Positions 11,454-21,740 of a stretch of DNA of 33,799 nt are shown piece after piece. Where the stretch lies: the NCBI GenBank assembly GCA_015231815.1, contig JADGAW010000003.1:1-33799 (forward strand). The letters are read 5' to 3'. The translations under genes and the position numbers were made by a program. Source of the stretch: Nitrospinota bacterium (GTDB taxonomy: Bacteria > Nitrospinota_A > JADGAW01). The notes beneath the pieces were generated by a model, which saw nothing but the letters and a program-made list of their open reading frames with translations, had not been told where the DNA came from and ran no database searches. The first letter of the stretch is position 1. The number at the start of each line of letters is the position of its first letter.

Positions 11454-12440
11454 ATGAATTATTTCAACTCTATAACAGAATTACGGCAAAAGGTTATTGC
11501 TGCTGAATATTTAGTTACCGATGAAGAAGGAGTTCAGCTTCTCAACACACCTGATACTCTCATTTATGACCTTATGGCAGCGGCCAATCATGTTCGATTA
11601 CATTTTAAGGGGGAAAAGGTTTCACTTTGTTCAATCATTAATGCGAAGTCAGGACTTTGTAGCGAAGATTGCGCTTTTTGTTCTCAATCTCTTCATGCAA
11701 AAACGGAAATACCGGAATATTCCTTAGTAAGTAAGGAAAAGGTTCTTGAAAGTGCCAACGAAGCACAAAAAGCCGGAGCACATAAGTATGGAGTGGTAAC
11801 CAGTGGTAGAGGAATTGAGGGAAACGATATTAATAAAATTGAGGAAATGATTGGGTTTTTAAGAGAAAACTCGGATATGCACCGGTGCGCTTCACTGGGA
11901 ATATTAACAAAAAAGGAGTTACAGGAATTAAAGGACAACGGGTTGTTGGAATATCATCATAATCTGGAAACTGCCAGAAGTTTTTATCCGGAAATTTGTT
12001 CTACCCACAAATATGAAGATAATCTTCAAACAATTCAAGATGCCAAAGAAGTTGGTTTACGTGTTTGTTGTGGCGGAATTTTAGGAATGGGTGAATCAAT
12101 TGAGCAAAGAATAGAGTTTTCTCTTGCTTTACGGGAATTGGATGTTGACTCAATTCCTTTAAACTTCCTGAATCCCATTAAAGGAACAAAGCTGGAAAAT
12201 ATGCAACCATTAAAACCATTGGAGATATTAAAAATTATTGCAACGTTCCGTTTTATGCATCCCAAAAAAGACATTAAAGTTGCAGGGGGAAGGGAAGTAA
12301 ACCTTAGACAACTTCAGCCTTTTATTTTCGGTGCAGGAGCAAACTCAATGATGGTGGGAAACTATCTCACGACCAGAGGACGAAATACCGAAGAGGATTT
12401 TGAAATGATGCAAGACCTTCAGATTGACTACTGTAAATAA
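11454..12440 (+). CDS. bioB: Biotin synthase (Met at 11454 preferred over 11415)
   Basis: SIINAKSGLCSEDCAFCSQS radical SAM motif; AGANSMMVGNYLTTRGR. Confidence 0.97.
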   Translation: MNYFNSITELRQKVIAAEYLVTDEEGVQLLNTPDTLIYDLMAAANHVRLHFKGEKVSLCSIINAKSGLCSEDCAFCSQSLHAKTEIPEYSLVSKEKVLESANEAQKAGAHKYGVVTSGRGIEGNDINKIEEMIGFLRENSDMHRCASLGILTKKELQELKDNGLLEYHHNLETARSFYPEICSTHKYEDNLQTIQDAKEVGLRVCCGGILGMGESIEQRIEFSLALRELDVDSIPLNFLNPIKGTKLENMQPLKPLEILKIIATFRFMHPKKDIKVAGGREVNLRQLQPFIFGAGANSMMVGNYLTTRGRNTEEDFEMMQDLQIDYCK

Positions 12441-12454
12441 CTTAATTTGAAAAG

Positions 12455-12510
12455 TTTTGTTTTGCTTAATCGACTGAGCAATTTTACTCAATTGACTGAG
12501 TAAAACAAAA
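12455..12510. terminator. Probable bidirectional terminator between convergent bioB and purC
   Basis: TTTTGTTTTGCTTAATCGACTGAGC-AATTTT-ACTCAATTGACTGAGTAAAACAAAA, 25-nt arms with 19 Watson-Crick pairs and T/A tracts on both sides. Confidence 0.65.
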
Positions 12511-12559
12511 AGGTTCCTGTAAAAATCTCAAAGAACGGCTCTCGGAATCCCTTTTCACA

Positions 12560-13441
12560 CTACAAGAGTTGTGTTCCGGTAAGGATTTCGTACACTTCAA
12601 GATATCTGCTTCGTGCTTTATTAATTATTTCCTGGGGAACCGGAGGGGGGGGAGAATTCCTGTCCCAATCAGTTGAAAGAAGATAATTTCTTAAAACCTG
12701 TTTGTCGTATGGGTCTTGAGGCTTTCCCGGCTCATAATCAGCTTTTATCCAGTAGCGGGAGGAATCCGGGGTAAAACATTCGTCAATAAGAATTAACTTT
12801 TCCTCCATTAATCCAAACTCAAGTTTCGTGTCGGCAAGAATAAGCCCTTTTGTTACTGCATAGTCATTTGCCTTTGTATAGAGAGAGATGGCAAGTTCTG
12901 CAACTTTTTCTGCTATTTCTTTTCCTACGATGTCTATTGTTTCTTCAAAGGAGATGTTTTCGTCATGAAGTCCTTGATCAGCTTTTGTGCTCGGAGTATA
13001 AAGGGGTTTGGGAAATTTTTCTGATTCCTTCATCCCTTCTTTAAGCTTTATACCGCAAATAACACCGTCTTTTTGATAACTTTTCCAGCCGGAACCGGTA
13101 ATGTAACCTCTTACAATGGCCTCAATTTTTAAAGGTTCAGCTTTTTTTACATACATAAACCTGCCGTCAATATCATCTTCTTCCGACTTTAAATCGTCTG
13201 GCAGTTCATCGAATTTAGTTGTGATAATGTGGTTTTCGACATCATTTTTGAATTTATCAAACCAAAAAGCAGAAAGGGTATTGAGAATTTTTCCTTTGTC
13301 CGGCACCGTTTCAGCCATTACATAATCAAATGCAGAAATACGGTCAGTTGCGATAATAAGAAGATTTTCTCCGTGCTGGTAGATATCCCGCACCTTTCCC
13401 CGGTTTAAAAGTTTTGCGTTTTTTATATTTGATTGATGCAT
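12560..13441 (-). CDS. purC: Phosphoribosylaminoimidazole-succinocarboxamide (SAICAR) synthase; start reset from ORF 13576 to the Met at 13441
   Basis: LLNRGKVRDIYQHGENLLIIATDRISAFDYVM; EAIVRGYITGSGWKSYQKDG; the ORF extension upstream enters the intergenic repeat. Confidence 0.95.
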   Translation of the reverse strand: MHQSNIKNAKLLNRGKVRDIYQHGENLLIIATDRISAFDYVMAETVPDKGKILNTLSAFWFDKFKNDVENHIITTKFDELPDDLKSEEDDIDGRFMYVKKAEPLKIEAIVRGYITGSGWKSYQKDGVICGIKLKEGMKESEKFPKPLYTPSTKADQGLHDENISFEETIDIVGKEIAEKVAELAISLYTKANDYAVTKGLILADTKLEFGLMEEKLILIDECFTPDSSRYWIKADYEPGKPQDPYDKQVLRNYLLSTDWDRNSPPPPVPQEIINKARSRYLEVYEILTGTQLL

Positions 13442-13538
13442 TGTGATTCCCTTATTTGTAGGATTTTTTATCAAAGTAACCAGTAAAACGGAAGAAATTT
13501 TAACATTTTCCAAAAGTAATTTCCTCGTTAATCTTGAG

Positions 13539-13742
13539 TTGAAAAATAGAGATAGAATCTGATAATTGATGGGCAAACTTTGAATTCATTCTCAGAAACG
13601 GCTTTGGGGCAGCCGTTTCTTCCGAGGTCAACTGAACAGCACCTTCATCCCTTGTTGAAGTTGCTGTTCAGTTGAAAATCCGTTCAAAACTTGTCCCATC
13701 AATGGTTTCAAGAGTTAATTGGTTTTTATCTCAGTTTTTCAA
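13539..13742 (-). repeat. Structured intergenic repeat, copy 1 (sense on minus strand)
   Basis: Full-length; matches 31415-31619 in opposite orientation; contains TCAACTGAACAGCA...TGCTGTTCAGTTGA and GAAACGGCT...AGCCGTTTC hairpins (13628-13675, 13595-13619). Confidence 0.9.
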
Positions 13743-13867
13743 TTGAGGTAAAAAATCGTTTAAACTGAAATTTCTTTAAACCTGTTAAAATTAAAAATGG
13801 TATTAGCCCCTATTTAATAGGGTGTTGAAGGTGCTTTGAAAAATTTGCTAACTTTAAAAAGTTTACA

Positions 13868-15391
13868 TTGAAACAACTTCAAATTTTTTTCCAGATGCTC
13901 AAAGGTTCTTTTATGGACCTTTTACCGATAATTATTGTTATTGCTTTTTTTCAGGCGGTAATTCTCAGGCAAACTCCAGATAATCTCACCTCAATTGTTA
14001 TTGGACTTTTCATTGTTGCTGTTGGTCTGGCAATTTTTATCAAAGGGCTTGAAATTGGTATTTTTCCACTTGGTGAAAATCTTGCCAACGAATTTGCCAG
14101 AAAAGGCTCAATTTTTTGGCTTCTGCTTTTTGCCTTTCTCATTGGTTTTTCAACAACGGTTGCTGAACCGGCACTTATTGCCATTGCAAAAAAAGCAGAG
14201 GTAATAAGTAACGGCAGGATCGATGATACCGTTTTGCGCTATATTGTTGCACTCTCTGTCGGTTGTGCTATTGCCCTTGGGGTTTTTCGCATAATTGTCG
14301 GACATCCAATTCAATGGTACATTATTTCTGGCTACATTCTTGTTGTTGTCGTAACATTTTTTTCTCCAAAAGAGATTGTCGGGCTTGCTTACGATTCTGG
14401 TGGAGTGACAACATCAACGGTAACTGTTCCTCTTGTTACGGCTTTGGGCGTTGGTCTTGCCTCAAGTATTAGGGGAAGAAACCCTGTTATCGACGGCTTT
14501 GGGCTTATTGCCTTTGCATCATTAACTCCAATGATTTTTGTTCAACTCTATGGAATAGTTGTTTATAGTTTTTTTTCTGCAGATGCGACAGTAACCGCCG
14601 CAGTTGTTGCTCATGAAGTGGAACAATCAACTACAGGTTTTGGTGGGCAGTCCTTAATTCTAAACTTAGGAAAACTTTTATTTGATTTGCTGGGGGTTAT
14701 TAAGGATATTCTTCCTATTCTTGCGGTCATTTGTTTTTTTCAGTTTGGGGTTATTAAAAAAGCATTACCCCATCTAAAAAATGTAATTGGAGGAATTGTT
14801 CTCGTTATCCTCGGGCTTGACGCCTTTATTGTTGGCTTGGAAATGGGACTTTTTCCCATAGGCGAAACCATGGCAGCACAATTAACAGAGATGAACAATC
14901 TCTTTTTAATTTATCTTTTTGGGTTTTTAATCGGGTTTTCCACCACAATGGCAGAACCTGCATTAATGGCAGTTGCCTTAAAGGCGAAGGAAGTCAGTGA
15001 TGGAGCCATCAACGATTTTATCTTACGATGTTTTGTAGCTGTTGGGGTAGCAATTGGGATTTCTCTCGGTTGCTATAGAATTGTTGTTGGGGATTCAATT
15101 CAGTATTACATTATTGGTGGCTATATGATAGTAATCTTTATGACCTATTTTGCTCCCAAATATATTATTCCAATTGCCTATGATTCCGGGGGGGTTACCA
15201 CATCTACAGTAACTGTTCCCCTTGTAGCAGCACTTGGTCTTGGACTTGCCACGAATATTGAGGGGAGAAGTCCTCTTATTGATGGCTTTGGACTTATTGC
15301 CTTTGCTTCTCTATTTCCCATGATAACGGTTATGGGCTATGGAATCATTTCGGAAAGATTTCTTAAAAAGAAGACACAGAAAGAATCATAG
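13868..15391 (+). CDS. DUF1538 family multi-pass membrane protein, two tandem DUF1538 units (TTG start)
   Basis: Internal duplication: [11 protein letters not shown] / [11 protein letters not shown] and [25 protein letters not shown] / [25 protein letters not shown]. Confidence 0.85.
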   Translation: MKQLQIFFQMLKGSFMDLLPIIIVIAFFQAVILRQTPDNLTSIVIGLFIVAVGLAIFIKGLEIGIFPLGENLANEFARKGSIFWLLLFAFLIGFSTTVAEPALIAIAKKAEVISNGRIDDTVLRYIVALSVGCAIALGVFRIIVGHPIQWYIISGYILVVVVTFFSPKEIVGLAYDSGGVTTSTVTVPLVTALGVGLASSIRGRNPVIDGFGLIAFASLTPMIFVQLYGIVVYSFFSADATVTAAVVAHEVEQSTTGFGGQSLILNLGKLLFDLLGVIKDILPILAVICFFQFGVIKKALPHLKNVIGGIVLVILGLDAFIVGLEMGLFPIGETMAAQLTEMNNLFLIYLFGFLIGFSTTMAEPALMAVALKAKEVSDGAINDFILRCFVAVGVAIGISLGCYRIVVGDSIQYYIIGGYMIVIFMTYFAPKYIIPIAYDSGGVTTSTVTVPLVAALGLGLATNIEGRSPLIDGFGLIAFASLFPMITVMGYGIISERFLKKKTQKES

Positions 15392-15396
15392 GAAAA

Positions 15397-15786
15397 TTAT
15401 TGCTCGTATTCGGACAAAATATTGTTAATAATGTCTGTCATGGAAATGACCCCTTCCAGCTTATTATTATCAACAACCAGTAGTCTGCTGACACTTTGGT
15501 TTACCATCATTTGAGCTACATATTTTATGTCCAATATTTCTGAGACATAAACCGCAGGTTTTACATAAACATCATAAACGTTTAGCAGGTCAATATCTCC
15601 TTCTTCAGCAACGATTTCTTTCAGAATGTTCGTGTAGGTAATAATTCCATATGCATCGTTTTCATGAGCTTTTTCAACAACAAGTGCCTTGACATGGTTT
15701 TCCCGCATTAATTTTAAAGCTTCTTTTATTGTTGACATTGATGAGATTGTAACAACATCTTTTTTCATAATATCTTTTACGAGCAT
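15397..15786 (-). CDS. CBS domain pair protein
   Basis: MLVKDIMKKDVVTISSMSTIKEALKLMRENHVKALVVE; second unit SRLLVVDNNKLEGVISMTDII. Confidence 0.9.
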   Translation of the reverse strand: MLVKDIMKKDVVTISSMSTIKEALKLMRENHVKALVVEKAHENDAYGIITYTNILKEIVAEEGDIDLLNVYDVYVKPAVYVSEILDIKYVAQMMVNQSVSRLLVVDNNKLEGVISMTDIINNILSEYEQ

Positions 15787-16139
15787 TCTTCACCTCCCAT
15801 AAGTTCAGTTTTGATTTGGTCTTCAAATTTAATTAACTGTTTTAGATTAATCCCAGTTAAATGTTCAATAGGTAAGGTGAAAGTAACACTATTGTCTTCT
15901 AAGTCATTGTCCTGAGAAAATTTCTTGAGAATTTTAAGGGCGAGTTTTCTTTCAAGAACATAGATGAGAACTGACTGATGACCTTCGTAGGTGAGCCCAA
16001 AAAAAATCTTTTTTTCTTCGTTTCCTATTCCTTTTCCCTTGAGAATCGTTACTCCACCTGCTCCTGTATCCTTTGCAGTCTTAAGTGCTTTTTCTTCAAA
16101 TTCTTCAGAAACAATAGATACCAATACTGAGAATTTCAT
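15777..16139 (-). CDS. PII-like (GlnB superfamily) regulatory protein
   Basis: PII-like fold pattern MKFSVLVSIV...GAGGVTILKGKGIG...VLIYVLERKLALKIL...TLPIEHLTGI, with a short T-loop. Confidence 0.75.
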   Translation of the reverse strand: MKFSVLVSIVSEEFEEKALKTAKDTGAGGVTILKGKGIGNEEKKIFFGLTYEGHQSVLIYVLERKLALKILKKFSQDNDLEDNSVTFTLPIEHLTGINLKQLIKFEDQIKTELMGGEECS

Positions 16140-16290
16140 TGTAATGCCTCCAGATAAAAAAATAAAAAAGAACGATTTTGAATTTTATCAAAAATAAGCC
16201 TAAATAGAGCTCTTATCTACTAAAAATTGATTTATGCAGAAACCCCTTATTGTCCCTGTAAAAACTCTTTTGTCACAACTTGTTTAGGAG

Positions 16291-17475
16291 TCATAGTTTT
16301 TTTAAAACAACAAGAGTAACATCATCTTTGTAATGAAAAGGGTTCTCTATATGAAGGTTTACATCGCTCATAATTTCTTCATTGATTTGATGTGCCGTAT
16401 TTTTTGTAGAAATTATTTTCCTCATTCGCTCCAGAGTAAGAACCGAATCATACTTTTCTTCATTTTCATCAAAGGACTCAATGAGTCCGTCTGTTTGAAA
16501 GACAAAAATATCACCTTGGTTAACTTTAATCTTTGCTTCGCTTATTTCAAACTGGTTTTTATCGAACAACCCTAAAGGAAGTCCATCGGTCATTATGACT
16601 GATGATTTATTTTCCAAAGATTTTTGATAGATTACCGGTGTTGCACCACCGGATGCAATGGTTAATTCAGAACTTTCTTCATCATATATTGCGTAAATAG
16701 CGGTAAAGTATATGTCCAGCTTTGCTGTAATGCTTTTATTGTTTAAGACCCTCAACAGTTCAGCAGGTGATAAATCCAAGTGTTTTAAATTGTCAAAGAG
16801 AGTCTTAACCTCAATGGTTATTAACGCAGAAGTAACCCCATGCCCCATGACATCAATGACCATAATGGCAGTCTCATTATTATTCAGTTTTTCAATGATG
16901 AGAAAATCACCAGAAATATACTGATGGGGTTGAGTATAAAAAGAGACCTCAATGTCTGAGAACTTTTCGATATCTTCTTTATTGGGTAAAAGCGATTTTT
17001 GTAACATACCTGACGACTTAATGTCATATTGCATGGTTTTATGTTGATGAATTAAGGTATCCATCGCATGTTTCAGTTCCTTTTTTGTCGTTATTTGAAG
17101 TGTCAACCTCTGAATTGCTTTGATTAGTCTGTTAAATTCAACAGGTTTTTTAATGTACTCTCGAATACCAATGGATATTGAATCTATAAGGTAGCGTTCA
17201 TCATTAAAGGCAGTAGTTATAATTATGGGAATTTCATCATTATCGGAAAGAATTTCACGTGCCATCTCAAGTCCTGTCATTTCAGGCATTCTTATATCTG
17301 AAACAATAATATCAGGGCTTATAGTGTGAAACATTTCCAAACCTTCTTTGCCGTTTTTTGCAATAAAAAGGTTCTTAATTCTTCTCTTAAGATAGTTACT
17401 GGTTTGCTCACGTATTGCTTCATCATCTTCCACGTAGAGAAGGGTAATATCGAGAGGTGACTCTTTTAATGACAT
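16291..17475 (-). CDS. Response regulator with C-terminal SpoIIE/RsbU-type PP2C phosphatase domain
   Basis: REC LLYVEDDEAIREQ...IIVSDIRMPEMTGLEMA; SGDFLIIEKLNNNETAIMVIDVMGHGVTSAL; IFVFQTDGLIESFDENEEKY. Confidence 0.92.
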   Translation of the reverse strand: MSLKESPLDITLLYVEDDEAIREQTSNYLKRRIKNLFIAKNGKEGLEMFHTISPDIIVSDIRMPEMTGLEMAREILSDNDEIPIIITTAFNDERYLIDSISIGIREYIKKPVEFNRLIKAIQRLTLQITTKKELKHAMDTLIHQHKTMQYDIKSSGMLQKSLLPNKEDIEKFSDIEVSFYTQPHQYISGDFLIIEKLNNNETAIMVIDVMGHGVTSALITIEVKTLFDNLKHLDLSPAELLRVLNNKSITAKLDIYFTAIYAIYDEESSELTIASGGATPVIYQKSLENKSSVIMTDGLPLGLFDKNQFEISEAKIKVNQGDIFVFQTDGLIESFDENEEKYDSVLTLERMRKIISTKNTAHQINEEIMSDVNLHIENPFHYKDDVTLVVLKKL

Positions 17476-17502
17476 AGAACTCTGTGTAAAAAATTAGTAT
17501 AT

Positions 17503-18324
17503 TCAGGTAAAAGAAGTTTCAATTACCTCCAATTGAAGTTTGGCTACTTCTTCCTCGTTCAGGTTAAATTCCTTGAGAGCAATTTTGTTAATATTAAGAC
17601 TGTTGTCGTTCTTAAAAACATAAAAGAAAGCGTTTGCTGCTATAAAATCGGCAATATGAATAAGAGCAACTTCACGACTGAAATTTTTACTCCCTGATAT
17701 ATCATGGTGACATTTTATGACTTCAATCACAACTTCGGGCAATTTCCAGACAGAAGCGAGCCACGCACCAATTTCTGAGTGAGTAAAACCAAGAACATGT
17801 ACTTCGGCATCAGATAATTGAGAGCCCGCAAGGCATTCCTTTAAGACCTCTTTATATTGTTCCTGAAAATAACAATTAATTGCTAAATAGCCAATATCAT
17901 GAAGCAAGGCTGATAAAAAAATATCTCCTTTTGATTGAACTTTAAGCTTTCGGTTGATGATTGCAGTAACATAGGCGACGTCCAGAGAGTGCTTAAAAAT
18001 AGTTTCATAATCCAACAAATGTCGCTTTTTATCATCAAACAGGGTCATCAGTGATATCCCCACAGCAATATTTTTAACATTTCCAAAACCTATTCTTACA
18101 ATAGCTTCTTTAATAGATTCCGGGGGTTTGTTTCCTCCAAAAAAAGTTGTGCGGGAAACACTCAATACCTTAGACGCAATAGTAGGGTCGTTAACGATAA
18201 TTGATTCGAGTTCAGATGTTGATGTATGTTCGCTGTCGATTGCACCAAGAACTCTCTGGGCAACTTCTGGAATAGTGGGTAATTGGTTGATTTTCTCAAC
18301 GGCTTTTTTCAGTGCATTATTCAT
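17503..18324 (-). CDS. HDOD domain protein
   Basis: INQLPTIPEVAQRVL; LLDYETIFKHSLDVAYV; LLHDIGYLAIN; GFTHSEIGAWLASVWKLPEVVIEVIKCHH. Confidence 0.93.
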   Translation of the reverse strand: MNNALKKAVEKINQLPTIPEVAQRVLGAIDSEHTSTSELESIIVNDPTIASKVLSVSRTTFFGGNKPPESIKEAIVRIGFGNVKNIAVGISLMTLFDDKKRHLLDYETIFKHSLDVAYVTAIINRKLKVQSKGDIFLSALLHDIGYLAINCYFQEQYKEVLKECLAGSQLSDAEVHVLGFTHSEIGAWLASVWKLPEVVIEVIKCHHDISGSKNFSREVALIHIADFIAANAFFYVFKNDNSLNINKIALKEFNLNEEEVAKLQLEVIETSFT

Positions 18325-18378
18325 TCAATAAACCTTATTATTCTTAATAATTGGAACAGTAAACGGGTCTTGTTTTCA

Positions 18379-21261
18379 TCATACGTTTAAGGTAATCGTG
18401 AAGATGGCTCCACCTTTACCATTCTTTACCGTTAACGTTCCTCCCATATTTTTCTCTACGATTGTTTTTGACATATAAAGTCCTATTCCAGTACCTTTAT
18501 CCTCTTCCTTTGTTGTGAAGTAAGGTTCAAACACTTTCTCCATTTCTTCTCTTTGAATACCTCCTCCTGTATCTTCAATATCTACCACTACCATGTTATC
18601 ATGCTGGTCTAAGCGTATTTCTATCTGACCAACGTGTCCCTGATCATCAAAGTTTTGTAAAGGATTTTTTAGAATTGCATCTTTTCCATTCGAAAGAATA
18701 TTGACTAGAACCTGTTTAAACTCATTTTGGTAACCCAGGAAAGGTGGGATTGGTTCATGCTGTTTTTTCTGAAAAATAACCTTGATAAAATTATTGTGAA
18801 ATTGAGCTGAGGAGAGTTCAACGGTTTTTTGAATGGCTGTTTCCACATCAAAGAGAGCCTTTTCCTTACTTTTCATAAAAAAGTTTCTAAAATCATCAAT
18901 GGTGTCAGACATGAAGTTTATTTCCTCCATGCCCTGTTTAACTAATCCAGCTAAAGAATCTTGTGTAATTTCACCGAAGCTGTATTCATCTTCAATATTC
19001 TGAATTATCAAGCCAAGGCAGTTCAGAGGCTGCCGCCATTGGTGGGCAATTGCACCAATCATTTCCCCCATCATTGCCATTTTTGATTGCTGAATGAGGA
19101 GCTGTTCATTTTTGATTGATTTTTCTACTTCAGACTTTACCCGCTCTTCAAGATTGGCGTTAATGGAATCTAATTCACTATTCTTATCTTTTAAAGCAAT
19201 TTCCGCATTGTGTCGTTCTATGATTCCTGCCAGAGTATATGCTATTGATTCGAGAAAAGATTCTACCTGTTCGCTCCTTTCCACTCCAAGTTTAATATAG
19301 ATATTTAAAGCACCAAGTGTTTTGTTTCTGGATTGTATCGGCATACAGTAGTGTCCATGTTCAGGAGTTCCCTCAAGTTTTTCATTATTGAGATTGAGGG
19401 GACAATTACTGTAAATAACTTCCCCATTTTGAGCAACCTTACCACAAATACATTCTCCCAAAGGTACCGTTTTGCACTCATTAAGGGTATGAGAGGGAAC
19501 ATTTCTCTGAGCCTTTAAAACAAGGTTTTTTCCTCGTTTATCCATGAGGAAAATAGCTCCTTTGGATTCAAAGGAATAACAGTCAAGGAGAATTACCTCA
19601 TCGAGAGCAAACAACAACTGTTCCTCAAGGCTCCCACCGAGTAAGGAATGTTGGAGAATTGAGGCGATTGCCTTACGGGAGAGAAAATCCTGAAGCATTT
19701 TTTCTTCTTTCTCTTTCTTCTCCGTAGAGTCGATTATGACACCGTTCAGGCAAATAAGAGTTCCATCATCGTTATAAAGACCTTGACCTTCCTCGCTCAC
19801 CCATCGAACGTTTCCGTCAGCATGAATAATTCTGTAATCCATAATGAAAGGTTCCTTTTGCAAAACTCCTTTCTGCACCCAATCATCAACCATTGAGACA
19901 TCATCAGGGTGAATAATGCTTGCGTAGCTACGAATGTTTTTCGTAAAGTCAGACGAGGGATAGCCACTTATTTCCTTAATTGCATCAGAAAGGTACTCCA
20001 TTGTCCAGTCTTTGTCATTTGCACATCGATAAACTGCTCCCGGAATATGGGACACTATTGACTCAAATCGTTCATGACTTTCTTTTAATGCTCTTTCTGT
20101 TTCCTTTTGCAGGGTAATATCCTTTGCAATACCGTTTACTCCAATAATTCCCTGATTATTGTTGAGTATTGGTGTTTCAAGTACAAGAAGTGTTTTCACA
20201 GAACCGTCTTTATGGAAAATTTCAACTTCATAAGGAGGTTGCTTCTTTCCCTGAAGGCAAAGGTTTGTCAATTCCTCGACGTTACTGTTTTTGGGGTTGT
20301 CTGTTAAATATGTTGAATAATGTTTTTGAAATTCCTTATCCGAGTAGCCGATGATACCAGTAATTGAAGGACTGCAATAGGTAAATGTTCCTTTGGAATC
20401 ATGGGAATAAAAGAAATATTCATCTTTAAGTGATTCGATAAGGGTTCTGTATTTATTTTCACTCTGGGCAAGAAGAAACTCTTGTTCTTTTCGGACACTT
20501 ATATCTGTATGGGTTCCAATAACCCGAAGCGGTTTTCCCTCGACTGTTCTGGAAACAATTTTTCCTCTGGCAATAATCCATTTGTATTCTCCGTTTTTAC
20601 ATTTAAGTCGGTGCTCATTAATGTATGTTTTGGTTTTTCCGCTAAAATGGTTATCAAGGTTAAAATACGTTAACTTCCTATCATCTGGATGAATTCTTGA
20701 GTCCCACTCTGAAAATTCGTTCAGGATTTCTACATCATTATATCCAAGCATTTCTTTCCATCTTTTCGAGAAAAACACTTCATTGGTCTCTGCATTCCAG
20801 TCCCAAACTCCCTGTTCACTTCCTTCCAGAGCAAATTCCCAACGTTCTTCACTTTCTTTCAGGGATATCTCAAGCTTGGATCTTTCAAGGGCATAATATA
20901 TGGATCGTTCAAAAAGTGAAGGAGTTAATTGAGCTTTTGGTATGCAGTCGCTGGCACCCTCGTTTACAAGTTTTTTAACAGTTTCCCAATCATCAAGGGA
21001 GGTGAGTACAATAATCGGAGTGCCTATTACAACCTTTTTTAGACGTGAAAGTGTTTCATTCAAGGGGCTATCAGGAAGAGAAAGGTCGGAGAGAATAATG
21101 TCAAAGTTTGCCTCCTGTAAACTATGTTTAGCTTCCGCAAAGGTTCTTGCGACCTGATAATTAATCTTTAAAAAGTCAAAATGCCCCAAAAGGTGAAGGA
21201 TGAGTTCAATATGGGTCTCCTCATCCTCAATTAATAATACTTTTATCGTTTCTTTTTTCAT
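18379..21261 (-). CDS. Sensor histidine kinase with N-terminal receiver, three PAS domains and a GAF domain
   Basis: REC LLIEDEETHIELIL...IILSDLSLPDSP; repeated PAS/PAC motifs; GAF; MGEMIGAIAHQWRQPLN; ILSNGKDAI, DTGGGI, GTGIGLYMSKTIVE. Confidence 0.93.
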   Translation of the reverse strand: MKKETIKVLLIEDEETHIELILHLLGHFDFLKINYQVARTFAEAKHSLQEANFDIILSDLSLPDSPLNETLSRLKKVVIGTPIIVLTSLDDWETVKKLVNEGASDCIPKAQLTPSLFERSIYYALERSKLEISLKESEERWEFALEGSEQGVWDWNAETNEVFFSKRWKEMLGYNDVEILNEFSEWDSRIHPDDRKLTYFNLDNHFSGKTKTYINEHRLKCKNGEYKWIIARGKIVSRTVEGKPLRVIGTHTDISVRKEQEFLLAQSENKYRTLIESLKDEYFFYSHDSKGTFTYCSPSITGIIGYSDKEFQKHYSTYLTDNPKNSNVEELTNLCLQGKKQPPYEVEIFHKDGSVKTLLVLETPILNNNQGIIGVNGIAKDITLQKETERALKESHERFESIVSHIPGAVYRCANDKDWTMEYLSDAIKEISGYPSSDFTKNIRSYASIIHPDDVSMVDDWVQKGVLQKEPFIMDYRIIHADGNVRWVSEEGQGLYNDDGTLICLNGVIIDSTEKKEKEEKMLQDFLSRKAIASILQHSLLGGSLEEQLLFALDEVILLDCYSFESKGAIFLMDKRGKNLVLKAQRNVPSHTLNECKTVPLGECICGKVAQNGEVIYSNCPLNLNNEKLEGTPEHGHYCMPIQSRNKTLGALNIYIKLGVERSEQVESFLESIAYTLAGIIERHNAEIALKDKNSELDSINANLEERVKSEVEKSIKNEQLLIQQSKMAMMGEMIGAIAHQWRQPLNCLGLIIQNIEDEYSFGEITQDSLAGLVKQGMEEINFMSDTIDDFRNFFMKSKEKALFDVETAIQKTVELSSAQFHNNFIKVIFQKKQHEPIPPFLGYQNEFKQVLVNILSNGKDAILKNPLQNFDDQGHVGQIEIRLDQHDNMVVVDIEDTGGGIQREEMEKVFEPYFTTKEEDKGTGIGLYMSKTIVEKNMGGTLTVKNGKGGAIFTITLNV

Positions 21262-21262
21262 G

Positions 21263-21691
21263 TCATAGTGCTTTTTCGTTTATGAGCCAATAATGTGCAA
21301 TAGTTTTGAATATTTTCTTAAGTTTTCCCACTTCAATAGGCTTTAGGATGTAACTGTTGGCATGGTTTTCATACGCCCTTGTAATGTCAGATTGTGAGTT
21401 GGATGTAGTGAAAACAATTACGGGAACCATTTTTAGGTTACTGTGGGATTTTAGTTTTTTCAGTATTTCATGTCCGTCATGTTTAGGAATCTTCAAATCG
21501 AGAAAAATTAAAGAGGGAAGGGTGCTGGTTTCATTAAAGTCCCGAATGAAATTAATTGCTTTTTCTCCATCAGAAAGCCGATGAATATTTACCTCTCCCT
21601 GCAACGCCTCCTCAAGGTAGTAGCTGGTCATTTCAGCGTGGTCATCATTATCTTCAATCAAAAGCAACTCATGTATTATTTTCTCATTCAT
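21263..21691 (-). CDS. Single-domain response regulator (Rcp1-like)
   Basis: LLLIEDNDDHAEMTSYYL; LPSLIFLDLKIPKHDGHEIL; VPVIVFTTSNSQSDI; ANSYILKPIE. Confidence 0.93.
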   Translation of the reverse strand: MNEKIIHELLLIEDNDDHAEMTSYYLEEALQGEVNIHRLSDGEKAINFIRDFNETSTLPSLIFLDLKIPKHDGHEILKKLKSHSNLKMVPVIVFTTSNSQSDITRAYENHANSYILKPIEVGKLKKIFKTIAHYWLINEKAL

Positions 21692-21740
21692 CTGGATACG
21701 TCAAATTTATTGAATTAATAATTTTCCATTTCCTTTCCAG

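Noticed and set aside
12455-12510. Possible fourth copy of the structured repeat
   Set aside because: No sequence similarity to the repeat family; it is a simple terminator-like hairpin between convergent genes.
13442-13576. N-terminal extension of the purC ORF
   Set aside because: Not purC-like and its start lies in the intergenic repeat; MHQSNIKNAKLLNRGKVRDIY at 13441 is the standard start.
13868-15391. DUF1538 gene duplication as an assembly artefact
   Set aside because: The two halves are diverged at the DNA level and typical of an ancient internal duplication in this family.
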